From: Plectrocnemia conspersa
Taxonomy: Eukaryota; Arthropoda; Insecta; Trichoptera; Polycentropodidae
Length of the DNA stretch: 64,000 bases
Direction of reading: 5' to 3'
NCBI GenBank assembly: GCA_009617715.1
Contig: VTFK01000143.1
Span: 1 to 64,000, forward strand
The notes under the pieces are model-generated. The model searched no databases, was not told the DNA's origin, and saw only the letters and a list, made by a program, of their open reading frames with translations. The translations under genes were made by a program, and so were the position numbers. Positions 42,346 to 53,724 of this stretch are shown here, one piece after another. Numbering within the stretch: position 1 is the stretch's first letter; each line of letters starts with the position of its first letter.

Positions 42346-45002
42346 TAACTGCTAAATAACTCGAAGCGTGTAATTCCAACTTAATATGCAGTATAAATAA
42401 AATGAAATATAAAACGTTTTAAACCAGACCATATAATAAAGTGGTATAAAGGATTTTGCATTAACTTTAATCTAGATTATAATAATATTACATACAATAA
42501 AAAATACTAATGGCATTATACATTTATATTATTTATTAGGTTTAATCGAATACGGGTAGTTGGAAAATTGAAATATATTTTTAATATTTTTATACAAACA
42601 TCTGATTAAATTAAGTGGATTTTTGACAAAAAATAGTATTCGAAAAAAATCAGAAACAGATAAATATTTGTCATGCGATTGCCATTAAATTCATCGAAAT
42701 TCCTTAAATCTGGTAAATATGGTATGGATAAATGTAACAGCATTTTAGCTTACTTTCTGATAATAAAAGTACATCATGGTATTTTCATCTAATCGTAATT
42801 TTTAAATGGGATAAAATTTAATGTCTTTAAATATACCGCAGTGGTTACTTTTATTTATGACTACCTATTAGTCTGCAACCTTTACTATGAATAAAATATA
42901 ACCATAAAGTCGGAACTCATTATCACTGGGAAAACATTAGATTGTTTTTAAATTAGTACATTTAGAATTTTTATTGATATACGCTAATTTAGAGATTTTT
43001 TTAATATACGCCAAATTAAAAAAATCTTGGATCGAAATAATATTTTATTAGAATATTTTCATTATAGATAATATTTCATTTAATGTGTAAAAATAGTACA
43101 TAAGACCACGCTAAGAAAAAGGTCGAAAAAAATAAGACTAAATATATATATTGTTAAATAAAGTAGGCAACGACAGGTGTAAAGACAAATGGTCTTTCAC
43201 AGGTAAAACTCAGCATGACTTGGTCCCTTTCGCTAACAAGAAGGTTTTTCCTTACGCTGTAAACCGAGCCCAACAAAAGGGTAGCCTCAATTAATGTGTT
43301 TTTCCATCAGTCCCAAGATATATTTGTGTGTTTTCGCCCGGAGCGATCGTGTTGCAAGCGCCGCGCCATTAACGAGCAGTGTAACCGACGCACAGTGGTT
43401 GATTTAGCGATTTTATAATACAACATATTATACAACACAAGATAGTCAGAAAAACCAGATTGCTAATGTGTTATTGGCCAAAAGTGTTAATTGACTAAAA
43501 TAAAGGTGAGCACTTATTCAATGAATATTTTTTATTTAAAGCCCTAAACATTAATTTTGAATTTTAGTTTCTGATTACAAATGACGTCACTGGTTTCCAA
43601 TTCAGGAAGTCTTGCTTGGTTAATGGGGACATTGTATTATCTAAGCTATAGTCAATGATATAAAGAAAAAAAAATCTGAGGCTACGTCTATTCGTAGTAT
43701 TTAATTATATTTCTATACACAAAATCTAAACTTAAAACTGAATGAAGCACTGCAAACCTAAACTAACAAATTACCTCTTAAGCCCTTTCGATCAATAATA
43801 ATATTAAAAGATAAAGTAGTTTTAATTGATTACATAATAATAATATTTAAAAATATGTTTTTATTTTCTTTAGCGTACCAGGCAAATGCGCCTCGACATA
43901 AGTGCACCGTTATAATCGCGCAGCGTAATATGCGCGTCGACAGAATCGCGCGGTGTCATTTGGGCAAATTAAAAAAAATAAAAACAGAATTTTTATAAAA
44001 ATTAATATAAAATCAATATGATTTTAATTTTGATTTAATGCTTTAATTGATTATAGACAAAGTAACAAAAACGTTATCTAAACAACAGGAATATGCACTT
44101 TTTTAATTCTATGGATATTTATGTTGCTTTAATTAATGCTCATTTCAATTAAAATATAAGTTATAATGAAACAGATCTATATAATCGAAATAAATCTGTA
44201 AACAAAATCTCTTAATCGTATAATAAATAAGACACGAATAAAAGTATCAATGTTCGAATTATTCAGTATATGCAAGAGCGTCTTACAAATATGTAAATAT
44301 AGACTCACATATGCACACGTACCCATACGCACGATTAAATGCATAAGGCTGACAAAATTATTATTATAATAATTATATGTGGTAATGGAATTTGTGCTAG
44401 TGAGACGAATCAGCTACTCATTGTGTGATGTGCATAGCGTAGAAGGAATTAAGTTCACTTAAAAGCGAAAAATCAAAAATAATTTGGTAAAAAACGTTTC
44501 AGGCTATAAGCGTATCGTATGTATAATAACTTAATAAAACAATATGATAACTATTTTTTTTTAAATATTAATCCATCGCGTATTTACGCTAAATCGATCA
44601 GTGTGCGACAGCACGAAAAGTATCGCGAAAGGGGACGTCGCAATCCCAGTGTGGCGACGCGTGCCCCGCATTTTATTATTCCGCGATTTTGGTGGTTGGA
44701 AAAAACTTTCGAGGTAACACACACACATACACTTTTGGACAGCAAAAGACGAAAACGTAATAAATTACGCCTGTCATGTTAACAAATGGCTTTACGTTAT
44801 GCGCGAACGAAACTCACCTGCCCGTGGATTCTAATTTCAAAATTGTTTTTTGTGATGTAAAAATTGTGCGATGATACCCTCACGTAATCTACGGACATAA
44901 CCGCTTTATTAAAGGCTGTATTATTTTAAGTAAGCCCCAGCTATGGTGTTTCTCGCAAAGTTCGTGCATAAATAAAAGCTAAATATTATGGAGTCAAGTG
45001 GT
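42346..45002. other. Intronic non-coding DNA around the 15-bp periodic array
   Basis: No gene was recognised. A GC-richer patch lies at 43330-43400. The 87-codon plus-strand frame at 44519 has no domain. Confidence 0.45.
43882..43968. repeat. Short CpG-rich array with about 15-bp period
   Basis: Six degenerate units start at about 43886, 43901, 43915, 43930, 43945 and 43960. Each has an A/T pair followed by a GCGC, TGCA or CGCG-type core and then CG (for example ATGCGCCTCG, ATCGCGCAGCG, ATGCGCGTCG, ATCGCGCGGTG). It contrasts sharply with the AT-rich flanks. Confidence 0.6.
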
Positions 45003-45130
45003 ATTAGTGCTTTGTCTTTTTATTAGGGGTAGAGACTTGGACGTTGACAGATAAGGCAATCAAACGCGCAAAAGCTTTTGAAATATGGCTGTTAAGGTGC
45101 ATGTTCCGTAACATAAATATTTAAATGATC
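45003..45130 (+). mobile_element. Non-LTR retrotransposon C-terminal fragment
   Basis: Plus strand reads ETWTLTDKAIKRAKAFEIWL then LRCMFRN. This is the G-x-E-T-W-T-L ... A-F-E-M-W-x-x-R-R-M motif found after the RT domain in RTE-like and related LINEs. A further open stretch (45132-45285, WAELNLDVVVESWIDVKREA) follows; it is partly similar to sequence at 28388-28500 and is unassigned. Confidence 0.6.
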
Positions 45131-45289
45131 AAGTCACCTCTGAAGATTGGGCTGAACTGAATTTAGACGTCGTAGTTGAATCCTGGATTGATGTGAAGAG
45201 GGAAGCGGCTGCTTTATTGATCCTCTCTGTCCTTGTCAATGATCAGAATAGCTCTATTTGGTGCGAGCTTAAAAATAATCTGTAGCGTT

Positions 45290-47139
45290 TTAAGTCAGGG
45301 ATATATTATACATAAGTTCACATCTTTGCCTGCATTTGTTGTGATTGACAATTTTAAAAATTTGTGCGTGTAATTAAGACAGCTTTCTTAATAAAACGTT
45401 TGGCGTTGCGATATCGTTAGAGATTCGGCAACATCGCACATTGAAATATTTTTTTGTCAATGACTGTAAAAGTATGCTTTTAGCTAATCTCTTTATTTTT
45501 GGCAATGGTCAACATAATATAACCATAAAAATTCGCCAGCAACTAATACTTTCGGGTTTTTAGACCAACGGGATATAACATTGCAGCCAAAATTCTATCA
45601 TGTCAATACGGTTTGCCTTGGATGCCGTTTTCTGTCGCGAATGCCGTGATCTCTGATCATCTCTCGTTGTATAGAATTATTTCTGACCTTTTTTTAATGC
45701 GACAGTGTCACTTATTTTATACTCATGATTCAGATGAAGATGTTGGTGGTTTGAATTGGAAGGTCGTTCATAAGTACGAGAGATAAATTACAACATCGGT
45801 TTTTACGCAGAATGGATGCATTGTCAATCGCGCATCCTTTACGCACAAATAGTTAGTTTTTTCCGTGCTTGCTTGATTATTCAAATGTTAAACATTGAAT
45901 TCTCTTTTATTTTGATAATCATTTTGTCTGGCAAGTTAGTTATTTTCATTTTAAAAATGTAAATGATCGTTTTGAATGAGCTTAGAATACGGTGCAGCTG
46001 GTTGAACCCCATATAGGTATATTGTACGTAATATATGTACGTAAGTATTTTTGTACCTGCCAATGGTCACCGGTAGTCGAACGTTCCTACAGTGATAGAT
46101 AGATTTACCCAAAACAAATTAAATAGAGAAGAAACTCATAATAAACACTTAATAACTTATACATTTCAATAGTTAATCTAACTGAAACTAACGCAAAATT
46201 AATATATACTTCTTTAATATAATACTCTATGGTTATGGACAACCATGACTAATTAAGTAAAAAGTTTTAAGCAGAGTATTCAGATTTTTTGTTTACTTCA
46301 TGTAGCTACTAATACAATGACTTTCATCAGAATAGCCTGCACACAAAACGGCTTTCAATCAAAACATCTCATAGCATATATTCACAAATATCATAAATAA
46401 CGGATTATCCTATCTTAATGCGGATTTTATTTTTTGTTCCTAGAATTTCCGGAAAACAAACTAATCTGCAACACGACTTCATCTATTTTGCCTGGGCACC
46501 AAATGAATTACCTTGAGCTCGTATTAAGTAGATAAGTTGGAGCAGATTCTCCTAACGGATTAGATTTATCCACTCTATTTTAGTCAAGTACGTGTCACAG
46601 AATATAACTCTTTAACTTTGGACTAAATAAAAAAATAACAAATAAGCCTTAATAATTATTTATAGGATTCATTAAAATAACCATATATTTGCCTTATACC
46701 ATAATTATTTATATACCTAACATTTTTATCTAAATATGATAATAAATAACGTGTTTTGTGCTATAATCTTATTTAACTCATTTCCAAAACATGTTTTAGT
46801 TTAATAATTTCTGCGGTTAGGCCCATATATTCAAACATGCCACTATATTTAAAGGCCGCATTATCAAAAATATGGCTGTGCCATAATGATAACATTTTCG
46901 ACCCTTGTTTAGTTAGCGATAACCTAAGGGCGACTACCACAAACACGTACGTTCGTTACATTGTCATAAAAATATCCCTTTCCAAATTTACGATACCATA
47001 TTTTTTGGCGTTTGATGTTATCGTCCTATATACATATGTGTGTGTGTGCACAGCAATAAATCAAGTTTTACAGAGTGATAAAATTTTACTGTTCATAATT
47101 TTATCACTGCAATAAAATTTTATAATTTTCGCTTACGAG
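45290..47139. other. Non-coding DNA upstream of the IR gene
   Basis: 45400-45800 has fragmentary readable stretches (for example ANAVISDHLSLYRIISDLF) that may be retroelement debris but are not assignable. No gene is called. The last 50 bp form the IR promoter region. Confidence 0.4.
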
Positions 47140-47147
47140 TATAAAAG
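47140..47147 (+). promoter_or_regulatory. TATA box of the IR gene
   Basis: The sequence GTATAAAAGC occurs 45 nt before the IR start codon. A normal 25-30 nt spacing would put transcription start near 47170 and leave a 5' UTR of only about 20 nt. The IR therefore appears to have its own promoter and not to depend on Dscam transcription. Confidence 0.6.
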
Positions 47148-47191
47148 CTTCTTTCCTAACTGATTTTCCCTTATTCTTTCGCTCCGTTAAA

Positions 47192-48967
47192 ATGCGCTCA
47201 GTTTTAATTGCGCCCCTTTGTGTCGTGGCCGTGCTGTGTTACAATTTTGAAATTCTCGAACAATCCGACCCGATATTATCAGTCGCTTCAAAAATTTTAT
47301 CAAAGAACAACATAAGCATAATCAGATTGCTGTATAGCAAAGAAAACAACAACGCCTTGCAAATTTACCACTTTTTAAAAAGCTTAAAAAACACCACTGT
47401 TGTAAATCATCAAAATTGCGTTTACGCTAAATTTATATTTCATTTTAAATATTTGGTATTGTTAGTTTGGAACATTTCAGATGTGATAACCGTCTTAGCA
47501 GAATCATGCGTTAGAAACAATACTCAACCAGAAGGAACATTACTCGTAGTTTTGAACACAAAATACACTAATCAAGACATTTTGAAAATATCCAATGTTT
47601 GTTGGTCATACTCTTTATACAATACATACTTCTTAGTGAATTATGTAAATAGCACATTTTTTTATACGTATGAGCCATTTAAAGATAAAAATTGTAAAAG
47701 GATCACTAAACTAAAATTAATTTGGAGACAATACACAAGCTCAGCAAATATTGATATTAAAAGAAAATTCATTAAAAACTTTAATAATTGCAGCTTTACA
47801 ATATCTGCTCTTCATCAACCTCCATTTTTATTTGTTAATAAGAAAAGAAACACGATTGAAGGGCTTGAATACAAATTGATTAAAAACATAGCTCGCTGCT
47901 TAAATTTCACCATCGATATGAAAATTTCAAACGATCAATGGGCTGGAGCTATTAAAATTTTAGAAAATCCCGCTGAATGCACTTTTAGCTCTTTAGCTCT
48001 AACTTTGGATAGATATAACAAGTTTTCGCATACGACTGCCTACATAAATAGCCAATACGTTATGATAGTCAGTGCAAGTGGATATCTTTCAAAATGGAGA
48101 AAGTTACTCAAGCCTCTAAAACCAGATATGTGGTTATTTTTACTATTTGCTCAATTGATATTCTATGTAGTCGTCAGCGCATTTAAGACATGTAAAGCAA
48201 TAAAAAAAGACTTGCACGCAACCATATGGTTAGATTATTGGATTGTGGTAATAGGCCAAGTTGCTCGATATGAGCCTAAAGATGTAGTATCAAGAACAAT
48301 TCACATGACATTTGAATTATTCTATTTGATGATAAGAAGCGCGTATCTATCATCTTTAGTGGGATTTTTAACTACTGAAATTCAAAATCCATCTATCAGT
48401 TCTATTTCTGAAATGGTACAAAAAGGCATTCCTTACGGTGGTGCTTATATATTCCGCGAAGGATACTTTCAAGATGACGACCGAGTCAAGAAGCACTACA
48501 TCTCTGTCGATCCCAAATATGAAACGGATGTTTTATTAGAGATCGCTTACGGAAAAATGATGGGGTACATTGTTCAAGATAATATCATCAAGTATACCAT
48601 GAAGATACACAACAAGAGTCTGAGTAGTATTCACATTCTAAAAGAAAGGGTGGTAAATAGTCCCGTGGGAGCGCTTTGCAAAAAGAACTCTTACATGATC
48701 CATACGTTGGATAGGATCATCTCGAATCTGTTGTCTTCTGGTTTTGTCGATAAATGGCAGAGGGACTATCTATCGCAGACTTCGGCGACCAAAGACGACG
48801 TCGACAAGAATCCGACGGTTCTCAAATTTGAACACTTGAGCGGAATATTTTTTGTGTTCATGATAGGAAACATAGGGAGTGTGTGTGCGTTTTTTCTAGA
48901 GTTAGCATCCTTTCACATCTTCTCAAAGAAGCAATATAATACGCCTCCGTTCCCCTATACTGAATAG
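47192..48967 (+). CDS. Divergent ionotropic receptor (IR family), intronless, 591 aa
   Basis: This is a complete single-exon gene for an insect ionotropic receptor, a ligand-gated cation channel related to iGluRs and used in chemosensory neurons for taste, smell, temperature or humidity. A hydrophobic N-terminus (MRSVLIAPLCVVAVLC) looks like a signal peptide. Residues about 20-195 form the variable extracellular N-terminal region. S1 spans about 200-300 (FTISALHQPPFLFVNKK, then LTLDRYNKF with Arg274 near the usual glutamate-contacting Arg). M1 is about 313-331 (MWLFLLFAQLIFYVVVSAF), the pore region about 340-356 and M3 about 366-395 (MIRSAYLSSLVGFLTTE, in place of the iGluR SYTANLAAF). S2 spans about 396-540, ending GFVDKW, and M4 is about 549-572. 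Length and layout fit the family's divergent class. The start follows a TATA box by 45 nt and has good AAAATG context. There is no frameshift or stop. The gene sits inside the first Dscam intron on the opposite strand. The subfamily and ligand are unknown. Confidence 0.92.
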   Translation: MRSVLIAPLCVVAVLCYNFEILEQSDPILSVASKILSKNNISIIRLLYSKENNNALQIYHFLKSLKNTTVVNHQNCVYAKFIFHFKYLVLLVWNISDVITVLAESCVRNNTQPEGTLLVVLNTKYTNQDILKISNVCWSYSLYNTYFLVNYVNSTFFYTYEPFKDKNCKRITKLKLIWRQYTSSANIDIKRKFIKNFNNCSFTISALHQPPFLFVNKKRNTIEGLEYKLIKNIARCLNFTIDMKISNDQWAGAIKILENPAECTFSSLALTLDRYNKFSHTTAYINSQYVMIVSASGYLSKWRKLLKPLKPDMWLFLLFAQLIFYVVVSAFKTCKAIKKDLHATIWLDYWIVVIGQVARYEPKDVVSRTIHMTFELFYLMIRSAYLSSLVGFLTTEIQNPSISSISEMVQKGIPYGGAYIFREGYFQDDDRVKKHYISVDPKYETDVLLEIAYGKMMGYIVQDNIIKYTMKIHNKSLSSIHILKERVVNSPVGALCKKNSYMIHTLDRIISNLLSSGFVDKWQRDYLSQTSATKDDVDKNPTVLKFEHLSGIFFVFMIGNIGSVCAFFLELASFHIFSKKQYNTPPFPYTE

Positions 48968-49090
48968 ATACAAATGTATTGAGTATTTTAAATTTGATTT
49001 TTGGCTTTAATATTAGAGAAATGTTTTTACCAAAATTGGATTGCAATATATATGTAGATAATTAGGTTTGAGCAAAAAATTATAATTTTA

Positions 49091-49096
49091 AATAAA
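49091..49096 (+). terminator. Polyadenylation signal of the IR gene
   Basis: AATAAA lies 124 nt past the IR stop codon and is the first canonical hexamer downstream. A TG/T-rich stretch (TGTTATTGTTTG) follows within about 20-35 nt, as expected for a cleavage site. Confidence 0.55.
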
Positions 49097-49578
49097 TCAG
49101 AATCTAAAAATGTTATTGTTTGTTTTATTTGTTCTTTTAGCTATTTGTAATTACTTTATTTTTAAGTTTTATGTATTCGAATAAAATTCGATCCATCAGT
49201 TAATGTATCAAGCGAATGACTTACAAAATCACTGCTTAGTATAAGTAAAACTGTATTTGTTCACATTATCAGAGATTCACATAATTGTGACGTCACATCT
49301 TTTGACAAAATACTATACTATTTATAATAAATTAAACCTTATCTAGACCAATTAATTAATTCGTTTAGGTTTGGGTTTGAAGAACAAATAGACTTTTTGA
49401 AACTATTTAATTTCTCTTGTGATTATTCAAACTATTGGTCTGATTTTTAACTATTTGAATATTTGAATAATTACGCGAATATTAGTTAAAATATTAATTT
49501 ATACTATTTCGAGTGAAATTTGAATGAAACAATTTTTAGACTTGAGCAATACAGCTAGTCGTTTTTTTTCTCTCAATT

Positions 49579-49936
49579 GATACTATATTTGCGTTAGCAC
49601 AGTCAGTTCGAGAGCTATCCATTTCCTCATAATTCATAATCGAGAAAAAGATGTCTAATTTACGCCCCTACTATCAGCTCTAAAGCATACGTTAGACACA
49701 CTTATCATTACACCTGTTTATATTTTGAACAAATTTATAGAAATTAAAATCATTATTATATTTTTTTATATTTATCAATCAATCAGAGTAATGATAAGTG
49801 AATTAAACGTATATTCGTATCGTGTGCTTTAGAGCTAAGAGTAAAGACGTAAACCAAATGTTATTTTCAATTATGAATAATAATGAAATGGATAGCTCTC
49901 GAACTAACTGTGTTAACGCAAATAAAGTATGGTATC
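49579..49936. repeat. Long imperfect foldback (inverted repeat) downstream of the IR gene
   Basis: The left arm (49579-49711) matches the reverse complement of the right arm (49788-49936) with an estimated 75-80% identity and a few gaps. The spacer is 76 nt. Shared blocks include AGTTCGAGAGCTATCCATTT, AGCTCTAAAGCA and CTTATCATTAC. It could be an inverted duplication, the remains of a foldback transposon or a transcribed hairpin. The right arm overlaps a 131-codon plus-strand open frame (49822-50217) with no recognisable domain, which is not called as a gene. Confidence 0.7.
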
Positions 49937-51329
49937 GCTTTAAAATATATGGTTCTTTATGCGGATATAAGTTGCTTTTAAATGCAAGACAAAAATACGC
50001 TTCTTTAAAAAACGCTTTAACGCCCTTGATAAATAATGCGAATATTATGTTTTTTTCCGTGTCTACTATGACCGAAATACGCAGAATTTGTTCGTTGAAC
50101 GAAACAAAATGTTCAAAAAGCCCACTCATTATTATCCCAAAAATAAATTATGTATTTTTGCTGTTTCCAGACACAAAGATTTTATTTCAATTAGTTCAAA
50201 AATTGATACATCGTTAATTTCTAGTGATTTAATTTATATAAAAATCCGCACAAAACATATGCCGATACGGATCCGATCTTGTGGGTTAATGATAAGACTT
50301 ATTTGCGAACACCCGCGTTGAATTAAAATTGAGAATAGAATTCAGAGCATAGATATATGAAACGCAATATTTTTTCACGATGTCTTTTCGAGAATGTATT
50401 CACGAAATCCACGAATCATTTCTCTCTTGTTTATGATAGTTTGAAAGACATGTTTATAAATTCCATCTCTCTAAATGTCAACTGTTCATCAATATTTTTA
50501 GTCAAGTATGCGAGAACAAAGTGCAAACTCAACATTTTTTCTATCTAGCATCATTTTTTAAATTGACTCCTTCGACGTGAAATAAAATGCTATCAAACCA
50601 ATAGAAAGATCATTTTTTTTAATTCTGATGTAAAATGTACCGCAGCTGCAACACATTTATAGGGTCCAAAATCAAGGACTTCATGTAGGGAGGACAAGTG
50701 GGGTATTTTTCCCTTTTCTTTTAAATTGGCCAGAAAAATTTAATGTCATTTAATGTAATACTATGAATCCTAATGAAATCGGAATATTAAAAAAATGACC
50801 ACTGACTAAGCAACGTTTCATCCCCCCTCCCTCCTTCTGTAAAAAGCTAAAATTTCGTTCCTGATTCTAAACCAAAATTCTCGGTTTATCTCTCTAAGAA
50901 AATTTTAAAAAACAACGGGAAAATAATATGGGTCATATCGAATTTTTATCATCATAAGACATTTTTTTTTATCTTTTCAATATATTTAATTTGTAAAAAA
51001 TATAACTATTCGTGCTAATTCATACGAAGCAGACGTGCCAATAGAAACCAAAACGCTATTATGCGAACGGTAAGCCCTTTATTTGATCGAGCGGAGTATA
51101 TGAAAGCTGTCAAACAATTAGGGCTTTCAATACCTAACACCAATGTTCCGGTTATTTATTCAATACCAATAAAGTGGATGCACGATTAAATATCAAAACG
51201 CTATTATGCTAACAGTTCGACCTTTTCGTATCGGTTTCATATATGGGGCTTAATATTACATAGAAAGATAAATTCAATATGAAATTACCTATTTATCTTA
51301 ATTTGAAAATATATATAAAGATAACTCAC
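49937..51329. other. Intronic DNA between the foldback and the Dscam first exon
   Basis: Short overlapping plus-strand frames at 49937-50550 have no recognisable domain. The rest is AT-rich. Confidence 0.4.
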
Positions 51330-51378
51330 CTTGGTGAAGCACGACGGAGATTATGACGAATCCCTTTATGAGGCACAT
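51330..51378 (-). CDS. Dscam-like: Dscam-family gene, first coding exon (signal peptide)
   Basis: The exon starts at ATG (51378-51376) and has 16 full codons, MCLIKGFVIISVVLHQ, plus one base G. It ends at a consensus donor, CAAG|GTGAGT, with the intron starting at 51329. The short basic start followed by the hydrophobic run GFVIISVVL is a typical signal peptide, which would send the protein into the secretory pathway. The single overhanging G is the phase needed by the exon at 26373-26544, whose first two bases TA complete a Val codon. The joined protein reads signal peptide, VCQAQD, then Ig1. Dscam proteins are membrane adhesion receptors with many Ig and FNIII domains that act in neuronal self-avoidance and wiring. 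This start was chosen because it directly precedes the hydrophobic segment; the nearest upstream ATG (51413-51411) is followed at once by TGA. The exon alone is too short to prove identity, so the call rests on the matching phase and the second exon. Confidence 0.8.
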
Positions 51379-51650
51379 GTCTGTCCTCGGCTGCAATCGG
51401 CTCGTCCAGTCACATCGCAGCCTTAAAACCCAAATGTTCGGCGACAACGGATTAAACCAATTGCCATCGCATTTGGACGAGCGTCCCCGTGCGATCCGAT
51501 CCGATCTGATTCGATTCTCGCATTTTTCACGGCGAGCTTTCCCGGCTCACGATTGCCTCGAGGGAAACTCATTTCCTTCGCCCATATTGACCGGAACTGA
51601 TTTCGTTTGATATCCACTCCGCTTGCTGCTTGCTGTTCGATAGATTTTCA
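51379..51650 (-). promoter_or_regulatory. Probable 5' UTR and core promoter region of the Dscam-like gene
   Basis: Immediately upstream (rightward) of the Dscam-like ATG is a 270-bp stretch clearly richer in G+C than its surroundings. Read on the minus strand it includes GGATC repeats near 51500 and a TCAGTT arthropod initiator-like motif (plus-strand AACTGA at 51595-51600). It also has upstream ATGs, one followed directly by TGA. A 64-codon open frame (51423-51617, minus) lies wholly inside this leader and has no recognisable product. No convincing splice acceptor directly precedes the ATG. The transcription start is inferred, not seen. Confidence 0.4.
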
Positions 51651-53724
51651 CTTTTGATTTTTTCCTTATTTCTTTCGTTTCGCCCTCTTATCGTTTTTGT
51701 CAGCGAAAAATCTGCTGATTATCGAACGTCCGGCGTTAATAAAGAAAAATAAATGTACAGGAAATCGCGTAAATGTACGAAAGCGAGCTTGCGCGTTGTT
51801 AACGACAAATTGGGTCGAGATTTTTTTTTATGCTGAGCCTTGTGATTATTTTTATTTTCATATAATAAATAATACGTTAAAGAGCCAAATTCGCCAATTG
51901 GGCAACGTCAATTTAATTAAACACAAATATACAAAAATCAATTTATAATTTAAGCACCTTAATACACGTTACAATACAACCTAGCTGTGTTATATATATA
52001 GTTCAATGCTCATTAATTTATATTTGTATGCGATATAGATATTGGAACCGATCGATGGCAATAGTTATAACAATATTTAGATGCGTGTGATACGATCTTA
52101 TTATTTTTATACAAAAACGCTTTCCTAACATAGCAATAAAAGTCGGCCAAGTATCTCCCATCGGAGTGCTTCCTTACATTACATATTCGTTTATTTGCGA
52201 ATATCGACCGATCAGCAATTGAACAAAAGCAATTCGAACAAGCCAATTCAGGATATAAAAAGGGAAAACGCGAACGAGCGAAATGGGAACGGATGCAGAA
52301 AGACTGCCATTTGGACCGAAACGGGGCCATGCGAATCCTTACGTTTGTTTTATGTATGATTTGTTTTTTTTTATTTCCCCGGCTATTCTGCCACAATGTG
52401 CGACTATTAAAAATTCATACTGCACATTTATACAATTGCATCGATTTTTGGAGTTTTATTTTTGTTACGTACAAACATTGCTAAAACGTGTTTTGTCTGG
52501 GTATACAGCATTCACCCACGCATATGCGAGTTCACAAAACTTTTACTTCGACATTTGTTTTTCCGCACAGTAAGTAATCAAAGTGAAGCGAATGCAGTGT
52601 AAAACTTTTATATTGTCTCGAAGAAAGTGCATATTGTTGCTTTTTAAATAACTTAAATGGAAACTATAATATAAAATACTAAACATCAATCGATTACTAA
52701 AAGGTTTAAAATTAAAAAAATAATAGATTCTTTTTAAGCAACAAAGAAGTGAGAAAATACAACTATTGTTTGCTCTTTGGAACGTGTCCAATTGCTCATT
52801 GCTGTTTGAATTTACCCATATTTTGTGAAAAAATATTATATTTAACAAATAATTATTTTTTTTATTTTTTAACTTATTTTAGTAATTATATATTTAATAT
52901 TTTTTTTATTCTTTCAGTTAAATAAATTTTTTTAAGCCAAAAATGCTGCAAAAAATTAGTCATCCATGTTAAATAGACGCTCGTAAACCATTTTTTTAAT
53001 GCTACGAAACATAATTATATATTATATAGCATATAATTAGCAAATATTAAATTAAAAATGCAATCAAAATATGAAAATAGTTGTGTAAATACTCCTTACC
53101 TAATCTGATTTCTATAATTCCTTCAATTCAATGTTAAGTAATATATGTACATAAAAGAACTACTATACGTATTCTGGTTAAAAATAAAGCATTACATAAT
53201 ACCTCTCTTGAATTTATTTAAAGACATAAATTTCATATTAAGGATCTTGAAAAGCTTTTTACTTAGTTATATAACAAATGTACGTACAAAATAAGGAGTT
53301 AAATGTAGTCTAAGAGTTTTTGTTGTTTTCACAAAAACATGTGTGATGAAAAGAGGCGTTTTTACTATAATAATCGGTAATATAAAATTCAATAAGAAAA
53401 GTACAACATATTTATATTATATATAAAATATAGATAATCCCAAATTTAGTAACATTTTTTTAAATTTAAGTTCTAACAGTCAGTCGTGCTCTGGCCGTTG
53501 ATACTTAAGTACGTATTTTGTTATATCTGGACTCCATATTATAATATTGAAAAAAGGCTCCAAATTTACGTTGGCAGGATTTTTACCAAATGAACAGTTT
53601 GTACAGAATTGAATTTTATATCAATTTTCACAACAAAAAAATCAGCAACTACGGTCACATTTGTGAAGTTTATACTTCACAAATGTTATCTTAATATCTT
53701 AAGATATCTTAGGAATCAACACAG
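51651..53724. other. Flank upstream of the Dscam-like gene
   Basis: No gene was recognised. Overlapping frames on both strands at 52013-52573 lack domains. A small perfect hairpin (TTTGTGAAG / CTTCACAAA) is at about 53654-53677. Confidence 0.4.

Noticed and set aside
49822..50217. 131-codon plus-strand frame near the IR gene
   Set aside because: It overlaps the right arm of the foldback and has no domain, no convincing promoter and no signal peptide. The minus strand is also open there, as expected in low-complexity AT-rich DNA.
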